Positions 8,549 to 16,671 of a stretch of 64,000 nucleotides of DNA are shown one piece after another; the stretch's first letter is position 1; each line of letters starts with the position of its first letter. The notes beneath the pieces are model-generated. The model worked only from the letters and a program-made list of their open reading frames with translations. It was not told the DNA's origin and did no database searches. The position numbers and the translations under genes were made by a program. Origin of the DNA: Pseudonocardia sp. MH-G8 (GTDB lineage: Bacteria; Actinomycetota; Actinomycetes; Mycobacteriales; Pseudonocardiaceae); NCBI RefSeq assembly GCF_002262885.1, contig NZ_NKYF01000033.1:1-64000 (forward strand), written 5' to 3'.

Positions 8549-9705
8549 TGCGCCTCGTCATCGGCCAGACCGGTGCACCGACCGCGGTGGTCAACCGCAG
8601 TGTCGCGGGCTTCCTCGACGCGAGCCGCGAGCACGAGGTGCTCCTGGCGCGCGGCGGCCCGGACGCCCTGGTACGCGCGGCCCTCGACCCGCTGCCACCC
8701 GGCGGGCTGCCGGCCGGCGAGGTCGAGCGGGGCGGCTCGTGGCTCGGTGGCGGGCGCCGGGCCACGACGCCCGAGGACGTCGACGCGATCGTGGCCGGCC
8801 TCGCGGCGCGCGACGTCGACGGGCTCTGCCTCGTCGGCGGCAACGGCACCATGGCACTGCTCGACGCCGTCGCGCGACGCGCCACCGAGCGCGGCGTGGC
8901 GCTGCGGACCGCGGGGATCCCCAAGACCATCGACAACGACCTCGACGGCGTCGACCACGCCCCCGGCTACGCCTCCGCCGCGCGTTTCGTGTCGACCGTC
9001 GTCCAGGACATCGCCCGCGACCACCGCGCGATGACCTCGATCGAGCCGGTCCGGATCGTGGAGACGATGGGCCGGGCCACCGGCTGGCTCGCGCTCGCCG
9101 CGACACTGCCCGTCACGGGCGACGACGAGCACGTGGTGCACCGCGTGCACCTGCCCGAACTCGGGTTCGACGTCGAGGAGTTCCTCACCGACGTCGCCGG
9201 GCTGGTCGAGCGGCACGGGCGTGCCCTCGTCGTGGTCAGCGAGGGTGTCGCCACCGACCTCACCGCGGCGCCGATCCACGCGGCCAACCACACGACGCTG
9301 CTGGTCGGCGGGGTCGCGCGCCGCCTCGCCGAGCTCGTCACCACCCGGCTCGGCCTGCCCGCGCGCGGCGAGGTGCTCGGCGTGGCCCAGCGTTGCGCGT
9401 CGCACCTCGTCAGCGCCGCGGACGCCCGCGAGGCGGTGGAAGTCGGCGGGCTGGCGGCCGCCACACTGCTCGACCCGGCCGCACCGACGGCGGTCATGGT
9501 CGGCGTGCAGCGCCGGCCCGGGCCCGGCTACCGCGCGCACCACCCGCTCGTGCCGCTCGCCGAAGTGGCGGCGCGGGTCCGCACCGTTCCCGAGCGCTGG
9601 CGCCGCCGCGACCCGGCCGACCTCGGCGACTTCCACGCCTGGCTCGCCCCCCTCGTCACCCCCCAGGCAGATTCCACTGCCGCGATCGCCCTGGAGGCCT
9701 CGTGA
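8548..9705 (+). CDS. 6-phosphofructokinase-family kinase with altered substrate motifs
   Basis: 385 residues of the PFK-A fold. GGNGT at 97-101 replaces GGDGS. PKTIDND at 125-131 keeps the catalytic aspartates and has the Lys seen in PPi-type and actinobacterial PFKs. ETMGR at 172-176 is intact. The usual LGHxQRGG region, which holds the sugar phosphate, reads LGVAQRCASH: the His is Val and GG is CA. So it looks like a phosphotransferase of the PFK family whose substrate may not be fructose 6-phosphate. Phosphoryl donor (ATP or PPi) is unclear: Gly after Asn is ATP-like, Lys126 is PPi-like. Between a dehydratase and an aldolase, a 2-keto-3-deoxy acid or ketose is a reasonable substrate. Its stop overlaps the next GTG. 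Confidence 0.85.
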   Translation: MRLVIGQTGAPTAVVNRSVAGFLDASREHEVLLARGGPDALVRAALDPLPPGGLPAGEVERGGSWLGGGRRATTPEDVDAIVAGLAARDVDGLCLVGGNGTMALLDAVARRATERGVALRTAGIPKTIDNDLDGVDHAPGYASAARFVSTVVQDIARDHRAMTSIEPVRIVETMGRATGWLALAATLPVTGDDEHVVHRVHLPELGFDVEEFLTDVAGLVERHGRALVVVSEGVATDLTAAPIHAANHTTLLVGGVARRLAELVTTRLGLPARGEVLGVAQRCASHLVSAADAREAVEVGGLAAATLLDPAAPTAVMVGVQRRPGPGYRAHHPLVPLAEVAARVRTVPERWRRRDPADLGDFHAWLAPLVTPQADSTAAIALEAS

Positions 9706-9737
9706 AGACACGGACCCGGATGAAGACACGGACCCGG
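9702..9737 (+). repeat. 18-bp tandem duplication at a start codon
   Basis: GTGAAGACACGGACCCGG (9702-9719) is followed at once by ATGAAGACACGGACCCGG (9720-9737), differing only in the first base. Each copy carries a usable start codon in the same frame, giving the binding protein two alternative N-termini. Confidence 0.9.
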
Positions 9738-10997
9738 CTCCTCGGCTGCGTCCTCGGCGCCGCCGTCCTCGCCCTACCGGCGTGCGGCAACCCCACCGAC
9801 GCCGCCTCGGGTGCGGGCAACGCGATCAACCTCGTGATGTCGAACCACCCGTGGCAACGCGGGATCGAACCCCTCATCGACCGGTTCGAGGAGGAGTCGG
9901 GCATCACGGTGAACGTGCAGACGTTCGCCGAGCAGCAGACGCGCGACAAGATCCAGCTCAACCTGCAGTCCCGCAGCGCCGCGATGGACGTCTACATGAC
10001 CCTCCCGTCGCGCGAGGGCCCGGTATTCGCGTCGTCGGGCTACTACGAGCCGCTCGACGACCGGCTCGCGCAGGCGCCCGCGGAGTACGAGGCCGACGGC
10101 TTCAGCCGGGGCGCCCTCACCGGTATGCAGGTGGACGGCACGACGTACGCGCTGCCCATCAACGTCGAGGGCCCGGTCCTGTACTACCGCACGGACCTGT
10201 TCGAGCAGTGGGGCCTCACCCCGCCCACGACGGTGGACGAGCTGCGCGCCACGGCCGAGGCCATCAAGGGCCGCACCGCGGACGTCACGCCCATCACGCT
10301 GCGCGGCGCCTCCTCGGCGCTCCCGTTCACCTTCGGCCCGTTCCTGCACGGCACCGGTCTGGAGTGGACCGACGCGCAGGGAGCGCCCACCTTCGACGAC
10401 CCGCGCGCCGTCCTCGCCATCGACCAGTACGCCACCCTGGCCCGCGAGTTCGGGCCGCCCGGTGTCATCAACTACTCGTTCACCGAGTCCTCCACGCTCT
10501 TCGCGCAAGGCAAGGCCGCGATGGAGCTGGAGTCCAGCAACGAGCTCAACAGCCTCATCGACCCGGGCAGCTCGACGGTCGCCGAGAACGTCGGGGTCGC
10601 CGCCGTGCCCGCCACCACGGTGCTGTCCTGGGGCATCGCGATGTCCCCGTTCTCGGAGAACAAGGACGCCGCGTGGCAGTTCATGCAGTGGGCCACGAGC
10701 CCGGCGACGCAGCTGGAGCTCGCGAAGGCCGACATCGCCCCTCCGCGGCAGTCCGTCGCCGACGAGCCCTCCTACGCCGAAGCGCTCGACACCCCGACGC
10801 ACCAGCAGTGGCGCGCCGCCGTGGCCGATCTGCAGGAGAACGGCAACGTCGAGGTGGGACCGGTCGGCGCGAACGCGCCGGCGATGCGCAAGGTCATCGG
10901 CGACGCCGTCGGCAAGGCCATCCTCGGTGAGGCGAGCCCGGAGCAGGCGGCCGCGGAGATCCAGTCCGGCCTCACGTCCCAACTGGCGGATGGATGA
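9702..10997 (+). CDS. ABC transporter sugar-binding lipoprotein (family 1)
   Basis: 431 residues from GTG 9702 (GTGA overlap) or 425 from ATG 9720; the two starts sit in an 18-bp tandem duplication (9702-9719 and 9720-9737, one mismatch) that repeats the peptide KTRTR. A basic N-terminus, hydrophobic stretch and LPAC lipobox (Cys28 from the GTG) mark a lipoprotein. The mature part begins NAINLVMSNHPWQRGIEPLIDRFEE, here matching the family-1 solute-binding fold (MalE/UgpB type), and GKAAMELESSNELNS is typical of its C-terminal lobe. It should capture a carbohydrate outside the membrane for the two permeases that follow. The long open frame starting far upstream is shadow. Confidence 0.9.
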   Translation: MKTRTRMKTRTRLLGCVLGAAVLALPACGNPTDAASGAGNAINLVMSNHPWQRGIEPLIDRFEEESGITVNVQTFAEQQTRDKIQLNLQSRSAAMDVYMTLPSREGPVFASSGYYEPLDDRLAQAPAEYEADGFSRGALTGMQVDGTTYALPINVEGPVLYYRTDLFEQWGLTPPTTVDELRATAEAIKGRTADVTPITLRGASSALPFTFGPFLHGTGLEWTDAQGAPTFDDPRAVLAIDQYATLAREFGPPGVINYSFTESSTLFAQGKAAMELESSNELNSLIDPGSSTVAENVGVAAVPATTVLSWGIAMSPFSENKDAAWQFMQWATSPATQLELAKADIAPPRQSVADEPSYAEALDTPTHQQWRAAVADLQENGNVEVGPVGANAPAMRKVIGDAVGKAILGEASPEQAAAEIQSGLTSQLADG

Positions 10998-11947
10998 CCA
11001 CCGTGACCACGCGCACGCGCGAGCCCACTCCGCCGGCCCTCGCACCTCCACCGTCCCGGCGGGGCCGGGGCGGCGGGGCGACCCCGGTGGCGCGGGGCGT
11101 CTGGCCGCTGCTGGTGCCGGCGATGGTCGTCACGCTGGCCCTCGTCGTCCTCCCCGTCCTCTACACGGTCTGGCTGTCGCTGTCGGACCGCGGCCGCGAC
11201 GGCACCAACGCCGGCTTCGTCGGGCTCGACAACTTCGCCCGCATGGTGGCGGCGCCGGAGTTCTGGAACTCCGTGCGGGTCACCCTCGTGCTCTTCGCGG
11301 TCTGCCTGCTCGTGGAGACGGTGCTCGGCATCGCGCTCGGCTACCTGCTGAGCATCGACGTGCCCGGGCGGAAGGTCTTCCAGGGGATCATGCTCATCCC
11401 GGCGATCACGGCGTCGGTCGCGGTGGCCCTGGTCTGGATGCTCATCTACGACCCCACCCTGGGGGCGGCGAACCAGATCCTCACCGCGGTCGGGCTCGAC
11501 CCGGTCGTGTGGCTGGGTGACCCCGACATCGCCCTCTGGTCGATCGCGCTCGTCGACGTCTGGCAGTGGACGCCGTTCATGGCGCTCATCATCGCCGCGG
11601 GCATCCGTTCCCTGCCGGCCGAGCCGTTCGAGGCGGCGTCGATCGACGGCGCCTCGGGCTGGCGCAAGGCGGTGCACGTCGGGCTGCCGCTGCTCATGCC
11701 GGTGATCTCGGTGGCGATGATGTTGCGCACGGTGGACCTCGTGCGGTTCTTCGACACCGTCTACATCATGACCCAGGGCGGCCCCGTCGACTCCACGAAC
11801 ACCCTGAACGTCTACGGCTACCGCGCCGCGTTCATCGACCAGGAGGCGAGCTACGCCGCCGCGCTCCAGCTGAGCCTGCTGCTGCTCGTCGTCGTCCTGG
11901 CCGGCGTGTTCACCCTCTGGCGCCGGAGGATCAGCGTTGACCACTAG
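10994..11947 (+). CDS. ABC sugar permease, MalF/UgpA type
   Basis: 317 residues; ATG overlaps the preceding stop (ATGA). After a Pro/Arg-rich cytoplasmic start there are six predicted membrane segments (first about 38-60). The inner-membrane component signature EAASIDGASGWRKAVHVGLP lies near residue 215 and would dock on an ATPase. It pairs with the next gene to form the membrane channel for the sugar captured by the lipoprotein. No ATPase gene occurs in the operon, so a shared MsiK-like ATPase encoded elsewhere is likely. Confidence 0.92.
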   Translation: MTTVTTRTREPTPPALAPPPSRRGRGGGATPVARGVWPLLVPAMVVTLALVVLPVLYTVWLSLSDRGRDGTNAGFVGLDNFARMVAAPEFWNSVRVTLVLFAVCLLVETVLGIALGYLLSIDVPGRKVFQGIMLIPAITASVAVALVWMLIYDPTLGAANQILTAVGLDPVVWLGDPDIALWSIALVDVWQWTPFMALIIAAGIRSLPAEPFEAASIDGASGWRKAVHVGLPLLMPVISVAMMLRTVDLVRFFDTVYIMTQGGPVDSTNTLNVYGYRAAFIDQEASYAAALQLSLLLLVVVLAGVFTLWRRRISVDH

Positions 11948-12770
11948 GACCCCTGCCGCTCGACGGCTCACGCAGGTGTACGCCCTGTACCTGCTCGCCG
12001 CGCTGGTCTTCTTCGGACCCGTCCTGTTCATGCTGTGGTCGGCGTTCCGGAGCAACGTCGACATCACCGGCTCGATCTTCAACCTGACCGCGCCGCTGAC
12101 CCTGGAGAACTTCACGAACCTGTTCGACCGGTTCGTCTTCTACTACTACATCCGCAACAGCTTCGTCGTGGCCGGGGGTTCCACGCTGCTCGGTCTGGCA
12201 CTCGGTGTGCCCGCGGCCTACGTCATCGTGCGCCGCAAGGCCACGAGCATCGGCTTCCTCATGCTGCTCGCTCGGATGGCGCCCGGCGTGCTGTTCGTGC
12301 TGCCCCTGTTCGTCCTCTCGGTGCAGACCGGTGCGCCGTCGAACAACGGCCTGAACTTCGCCCTGCTCATCGCGGCACACCTGATCATCACGTTGCCGCT
12401 GTGCATCTGGCTTCTGGTGCCGTTCTTCGAGGACATCCCGATCAGCCTCGAAGAGGCGGCGATGCTCGACGGTGCCACGGTGTGGCAGCGCTTCCGGCAC
12501 GTCGTCGTGCCGCTGGCCCTGCCGGGGCTGTCGGTCGCGGTGACGCTGAGCTTCATCTTCTCCTGGAACTACTTCCTCTTCGCCCTCGCCCTGGCGAACG
12601 CCGACACGCTGCCGTTGCCCGTGATCGCGTTCAACTTCATCGGGCAGGGCGCGAGCGACTACGGAGGTCTCATGGCTGCCAGCACGCTCATCTCGCTGCC
12701 GGCGCTCCTGCTCACCGTCTTCGCGCAGCGCTGGCTCGTGCGGGGCCTGACCGGCGGGGCGGTGAAGTGA
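11937..12770 (+). CDS. ABC sugar permease, MalG/UgpE type
   Basis: 277 residues from a TTG start overlapping the previous gene by 11 bases; a later start would lose the first charged residues before the first membrane helix. Six membrane segments and the coupling motif EEAAMLDGATVWQRF with VVVPLALPG (about residues 175-200) identify the second half of a CUT1-type importer. The stop shares a base with the next ATG (TGATG at 12768-12772). Confidence 0.91.
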   Translation: MTTRTPAARRLTQVYALYLLAALVFFGPVLFMLWSAFRSNVDITGSIFNLTAPLTLENFTNLFDRFVFYYYIRNSFVVAGGSTLLGLALGVPAAYVIVRRKATSIGFLMLLARMAPGVLFVLPLFVLSVQTGAPSNNGLNFALLIAAHLIITLPLCIWLLVPFFEDIPISLEEAAMLDGATVWQRFRHVVVPLALPGLSVAVTLSFIFSWNYFLFALALANADTLPLPVIAFNFIGQGASDYGGLMAASTLISLPALLLTVFAQRWLVRGLTGGAVK

Positions 12771-13786
12771 TGGCTGACGCGATGACACCGGCGACGCGGC
12801 GGGCCGCCCGCTTCCGCGGGGATGCGGTCATCGACTTCACCGACGACGACCTGCCCGAGGTCGCCGCGGCCGAGGTGCGGCTGCGCGTGGACGTCTGCGC
12901 GCTGTGCGGCTCCGACAAGCGCCTCCTCGCGAGCGGCTCGGCGGTGGTGCCCGGGCACGAGATCGCCGGCACGGTCGTCGCGGCGGGCCGCGGCACCACG
13001 CTGCCCACCGGCACCCGCTGCATCGTCTACATCCCCGTCTTCTGCGGGGAGTGCGACCAGTGCCTGCGGGGCCAGACCAACCGCTGCCTGCACCTGCGCG
13101 AGCTCATCGGCTGGCAGCGCGACGGCGGCTTCGCCGACTTCGTGGACGTCCCGCAGCGGTGCGCGCTGCCGGTTCCCGACGACGTGCCCCAGGACGTCGC
13201 CGTGCTCGGCCTCGACACGGTGGGGACGGCGGCGCACGGCCTCCGGCTCGCCCTGCGCACGCAGGACGAGCTCCCCCGGCGCCTGCTCGTGGTCGGGTGC
13301 GGCCCGCTCGGCCTCGGCGTCGTGGCCGTTGCCCGCGCGCTGGGCGTCGCGTCCGTCGACGCCCACGACCCGCATCCCGGGCGGCTCGCACTCGCCGCGC
13401 GCCTCGGCGCGGGAACGCAGGTCGACCTGCAGGCGGAGAACCGGTACGACGTCACGGTGGAGGTCAGTGGCTCCGCTCCCGGGCGCGACGCCGCCCAGCG
13501 CGTGGTCGTGCCCGGCGGCACCGTCCTCGTGCTCGGGGAGTCGAACGACCCGTACGTGATGGCGGCGACGCCGCGCTGGCGGCGCACCGACTGCTTCACC
13601 GTCCGCTCCTTCTACTTCCCGCTCACCGAGGTGGACGGCAACTGGGACCTGCTGCGCCGCTGCGGCCCGGCCCTGCGCGACGTCCTCGCGCACCCGCTCA
13701 CCCTGCCCGAGCTCGCCCGGGCCTTCGACAAGTTCGTGGCCGGTGACCTGCTGAAGCCCTACATCGTCTCTGGAGCCCCCGCATGA
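12770..13786 (+). CDS. Zinc-dependent alcohol/polyol dehydrogenase
   Basis: 338 residues. Medium-chain dehydrogenase layout: catalytic zinc CALCGSD (Cys near 43) and GHE, structural zinc CGECDQCLRGQTNRC, then a Rossmann fold with VVGCGPLGLG (about 180-190) and an acidic residue in DAHDPHP suggesting NAD preference. Family members oxidise polyols or sugars at C-OH positions. In this operon it probably performs the first or second oxidation of the imported sugar or polyol. ATGA overlaps the next gene, so it is translationally coupled to the aldolase. Confidence 0.9.
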   Translation: MADAMTPATRRAARFRGDAVIDFTDDDLPEVAAAEVRLRVDVCALCGSDKRLLASGSAVVPGHEIAGTVVAAGRGTTLPTGTRCIVYIPVFCGECDQCLRGQTNRCLHLRELIGWQRDGGFADFVDVPQRCALPVPDDVPQDVAVLGLDTVGTAAHGLRLALRTQDELPRRLLVVGCGPLGLGVVAVARALGVASVDAHDPHPGRLALAARLGAGTQVDLQAENRYDVTVEVSGSAPGRDAAQRVVVPGGTVLVLGESNDPYVMAATPRWRRTDCFTVRSFYFPLTEVDGNWDLLRRCGPALRDVLAHPLTLPELARAFDKFVAGDLLKPYIVSGAPA

Positions 13787-14697
13787 CCGCACGCCACCTG
13801 TTCGTCCTGGCCGTCGACCAGCGGCCGTGGCTGACCCAGGCCCTGTGGGGCCACACCGGCACCGCGACCCCGGACCAGCGGGCCACCGCGGCCCGCGCCA
13901 AGCACGCGGTCCTCGACGGGCTCCTCGCCGCGGTGGACGCCGGCGTCCCCCGCGAGGCCGCGGGCCTGCTCGTCGACGACGAGCTCGGCCCGGGGGTGGC
14001 CGAGCGTGCCCGGGCCGCGGGGATCACCCTGAGCATGCCGCTCGAACGGGCCGGTCTCGACCTGTACGAGGACGCACCCGCCGACGTCCCGGCCCACCTG
14101 GCCCACCACGCCCCGGACCTGGCCAAGGTGCTCGTCCGCTACAACCCCGACGGCGACGCCGACGCGAACGCGGTGCAGCGGCGCCGGCTCGCGGCCACCG
14201 CACGCGCGGCGCACGAGGCGGGCTCGCGGTTCCTGTTCGAGCTGCTGGTCCCGCCCGTGTCCGCCCCACCCACCGAGTCGCAGCGCGACGCGGACGTGTG
14301 GGCACACGAGGTGCGGCCCGGCTTGGTGCTGCGGGCCATGGAGGAGATCGCCGCCGACGTCGACGTCGACGTCTGGAAGCTCGAGAGCCTCGGCCCGGAG
14401 CAGGCCTACGCGGACGCCGTGGCGCTCGCGGCGACGCACGACGCCACGTGCCTGCTGCTCGGCGCGGGCGCTCCGACCGAACAGGTCGACACCTGGCTGT
14501 CGCGCGCGGCCCGCAACGGCTTCGCCGGCTTCGCGGTGGGACGCAGCATCTGGTGGGACGCCGTGCGCGGGCTCCTCGCCGGCGAGATCGAGCACGCCGC
14601 GGCGGTGTCCGCCGTGGCGTCGCGGTACCGCCACTTCGTGGACGTCTTCGTCGACGCGTCCCGGCCCCTCGCCGTCACCGGCGGATCGCCGGCGTGA
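13783..14697 (+). CDS. DUF2090-type aldolase (IolC C-terminal domain-like)
   Basis: 304 residues of a TIM-barrel type seen as the DUF2090 domain of IolC and in related keto-deoxy-phosphogluconate aldolases. Recognisable stretches are FVLAVDQRPWL at the start, KVLVRYNPDGD, FLFELLVPP, VWKLESLG, LLLGAGAP and GFAGFAVGRSIWWDAV near residue 245-260. Lys in KVLVRY or WKLES could act as Schiff-base or phosphate ligand, but I cannot tell which. The family splits phosphorylated deoxy-keto acids, so it is the natural partner of the PFK-like kinase in the same operon. Stop overlaps the GntR GTG. Confidence 0.75.
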   Translation: MTARHLFVLAVDQRPWLTQALWGHTGTATPDQRATAARAKHAVLDGLLAAVDAGVPREAAGLLVDDELGPGVAERARAAGITLSMPLERAGLDLYEDAPADVPAHLAHHAPDLAKVLVRYNPDGDADANAVQRRRLAATARAAHEAGSRFLFELLVPPVSAPPTESQRDADVWAHEVRPGLVLRAMEEIAADVDVDVWKLESLGPEQAYADAVALAATHDATCLLLGAGAPTEQVDTWLSRAARNGFAGFAVGRSIWWDAVRGLLAGEIEHAAAVSAVASRYRHFVDVFVDASRPLAVTGGSPA

Positions 14698-15341
14698 CCC
14701 CGCTGCTCGACCCGAACGAGCGCGTCGGGGAACGGGTGCACCGCGACCTGCGCAACCGCATCCTCACGGGCGCCCTTCCCGCGGGGTCGCGGCTGTCGGT
14801 ACCCGCGATCGCACGCGAGCTCGGCGTGAGCCGCAGCCCGCTGCGCGACGCCGTCCTCCAACTCGTCCGCGAGGGCCTCGCGGAGGAGACGTTCAACCGG
14901 GGCGCCGTCGTGCGGCAGCTCAGCCGCGAGGACCTGATCAGCCTCTACGACGCGCGCGAAGCACTGGAGGGCATGGCCACCCGCCTCGCGACGGCCGGGT
15001 TCACGCCCGCCGTGCGGCGCCGGCTGCGCGACCTGCTCGCCGAGCACGACGAGGTCGTCGCCGCCCACGACTTCACCCGCCACATCGATGTCGACGCCGC
15101 GTTCCACCGCGAGATCCGCCAGGCCGCCGGCAGCCCGGTGCTCGCCCGGATGCTCGAGGAGATCCAGGGCCAGGTGATGCTGGCGATGCGGTCGACGAGC
15201 GTCAGCGGCGGGATGGCCCAGGCCGTCGCCGACCACCGCCGGATCTTCGAGGCGCTGGCCGCGGGTGATCCGGATGCCGGCGAGGCGGCGGCGCGGCAGC
15301 ACATCGCGCGGCTGCGGGAGCTGCTGCGTACCCACCCCTGA
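14694..15341 (+). CDS. GntR-family regulator, FCD type
   Basis: 215 residues from GTG 14694 (GTGA overlap with the aldolase). The winged helix (about 8-70: VHRDLRNRILTGALPAGSRL, ELGVSRSPLRDAVLQL) is followed by an FCD domain with the metal-binding pattern DVDAAFHREIR, ADHRRIFEAL and ARQHIARL. As last gene of the operon it is co-transcribed with the genes it most likely controls, together with the DeoR protein at the front. The ligand is probably a pathway acid. Confidence 0.87.
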   Translation: MTPLLDPNERVGERVHRDLRNRILTGALPAGSRLSVPAIARELGVSRSPLRDAVLQLVREGLAEETFNRGAVVRQLSREDLISLYDAREALEGMATRLATAGFTPAVRRRLRDLLAEHDEVVAAHDFTRHIDVDAAFHREIRQAAGSPVLARMLEEIQGQVMLAMRSTSVSGGMAQAVADHRRIFEALAAGDPDAGEAAARQHIARLRELLRTHP

Positions 15342-15385
15342 TGCCGGAGTCGTGTGTCGCACGGTGCGGGTGGAAGACTCGGGCG

Positions 15386-15835
15386 ATGCCGGCCGGCAAT
15401 GATCTTCCCACCCCCAGCCCCGCCATCCTGATCATGATGTTGGGCCGGCAGCTGCGCACGGAGATCGAGCGCGATCTCGCCACCTCGGGGCTCACGCTCC
15501 GGCACCTGTCCGCGCTCGGGCACCTGGGGCGGGAACCCGGGCTGTCCTACAGCGAGCTCGCCCGCCGCGCGGGCGTCACCGCGCAGAGCATGCAAGCCAC
15601 CCTGCAGCAGCTCGAGACGCTCGGCGCGGTCGAGCGCCGCACCCCACCCGGCCGCGGCCGCACGGCCGAGCTGCACCTCACCGACACCGGACGTCGGCTC
15701 CGCACCGCCGGCCTGGAGACCGTGGCCGCCGCCGACCGGCAGCTCCTCGCCGCGCTGCCCGATCAGGACGCCACCGCGGTGGGCCCGCTGCTGATGCAGC
15801 TCCTCGACGCCCACCGCCCCGAGCCCCGCTCCTGA
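15386..15835 (+). CDS. MarR-family regulator
   Basis: 149 residues from ATG 15386; the frame also offers an ATG at 15341 that overlaps the GntR stop but adds a cysteine-rich, unconserved 15-residue lead. The winged helix spans about residues 45-95 (GLSYSELARRAGVTAQSMQATLQQLETLGAVERR, then the wing GRGRTAELHLTDTG). Two palindromes lie between it and the membrane-protein gene downstream, so it likely represses that pair in response to a small ligand. Confidence 0.87.
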   Translation: MPAGNDLPTPSPAILIMMLGRQLRTEIERDLATSGLTLRHLSALGHLGREPGLSYSELARRAGVTAQSMQATLQQLETLGAVERRTPPGRGRTAELHLTDTGRRLRTAGLETVAAADRQLLAALPDQDATAVGPLLMQLLDAHRPEPRS

Positions 15836-15873
15836 CGACCGGGCAACCGAAGCCGCGACCTCACGCGCCGCGA

Positions 15874-15914
15874 GTTACAGCTAGGCTGTAACCTGAGTTT
15901 CAGTCGAGCTGAAA
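15874..15914 (+). promoter_or_regulatory. Two palindromic sites, likely MarR operators
   Basis: GTTACAGCTAGGCTGTAAC (15874-15892) has perfect 7-base arms, and TTTCAGTCGAGCTGAAA (15898-15914) has perfect 6-base arms. Both have an ACAG/CAG...CTG pattern and their centres are 23 bp apart. They lie directly upstream of the membrane-protein gene at 15931 and downstream of the marR gene, so this promoter is the likely target of that regulator. Confidence 0.6.
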
Positions 15915-15930
15915 GCACGGAGGTCTGCCG

Positions 15931-16410
15931 ATGAACGCGGTCCTGCTCTCGCTGCACGTCCTGGCCGCCATCATCGCCATCGGGCCGATCTGCGTGGCGG
16001 CCAGCATGTTCCCCGCCGAGGCGCGCCGCGCCCTCGGCGACCACGCCGCCACGCGCCTGGTGGTCCTCGCCCGCATCTCCCGCGTCTACGCAGCCGTCGG
16101 GATCGCCGTACCCGTGCTCGGGATGATGACCGCCGCGTCCATGGACGTCCTGTCCCAGACCTGGGTGATCGTGTCCATGGGGCTCACCCTCGTGGCCGCC
16201 CTGGTGCTCGCCTTCGTGGTGCTCCCCCGCCAGCAGAGCCTGCTCGCCGACGTCACCGCGCACTCCGGGGCCGGGGCCGGGGCCGACGTCGCGGTGATCG
16301 CGCGGCAGAAGATCGGCGGGCTCGCGATGGCGACCGGCGTGTTCAACCTGCTGTGGGCCGCGGTGACCGTCCTGATGATCGTGCGACCCGGCTCGACCAC
16401 CGGGGTGTGA
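15931..16410 (+). CDS. Small integral membrane protein, DUF2269-like
   Basis: 159 residues with four predicted membrane segments (about 3-25, 47-72, 80-103 and 130-152), GPICVAASMFP after the first one, and short polar loops. The pattern resembles DUF2269 membrane proteins. No catalytic motif is visible and the function is unknown. It follows two palindromic operators and forms a two-gene unit with the membrane protein at 16414, presumably under MarR control. Confidence 0.75.
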   Translation: MNAVLLSLHVLAAIIAIGPICVAASMFPAEARRALGDHAATRLVVLARISRVYAAVGIAVPVLGMMTAASMDVLSQTWVIVSMGLTLVAALVLAFVVLPRQQSLLADVTAHSGAGAGADVAVIARQKIGGLAMATGVFNLLWAAVTVLMIVRPGSTTGV

Positions 16411-16413
16411 GGC

Positions 16414-16671
16414 GTGAACACCCGCGTTCTGGCCCTGCTCGCCGCGGTCGAGTTCGGCACGCTGCTGGTACTCCTGGTCAACCTCGCCACCGTGCACGTC
16501 CCGGTCGTGGCGACGCTCCTCGGGCCGCTGCACGGCTGCGCCTACATCGCGGCGATCATCGGAACCGCCATGTGCGCGGGACCGACGAGCCGGCCCACGC
16601 TGCTCAGCCTCGTCCCCGGGGTCGGCGGCGCGCTCGCGGTGGTCACCCTGCGGGCAGGATGGTCCCGGTGA
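16414..16671 (+). CDS. Small membrane protein, DUF3817-like
   Basis: 85 residues from GTG 16414, three bases after the previous stop. Two to three hydrophobic segments (about 4-27, 33-53, 60-78) with GPLHGCAYIAA between them recall the GPIHG loop of DUF3817-like proteins. Function unknown. Its last 29 bases overlap the 3' end of the convergent fumarylacetoacetase gene. Confidence 0.65.
   Translation: MNTRVLALLAAVEFGTLLVLLVNLATVHVPVVATLLGPLHGCAYIAAIIGTAMCAGPTSRPTLLSLVPGVGGALAVVTLRAGWSR

Noticed and set aside
10994..12770. Assigning the sugar importer to a named sugar such as maltose or glycerol phosphate
   Set aside because: Binding-protein and permease motifs only define the CUT1 family; ligand cannot be read from sequence.
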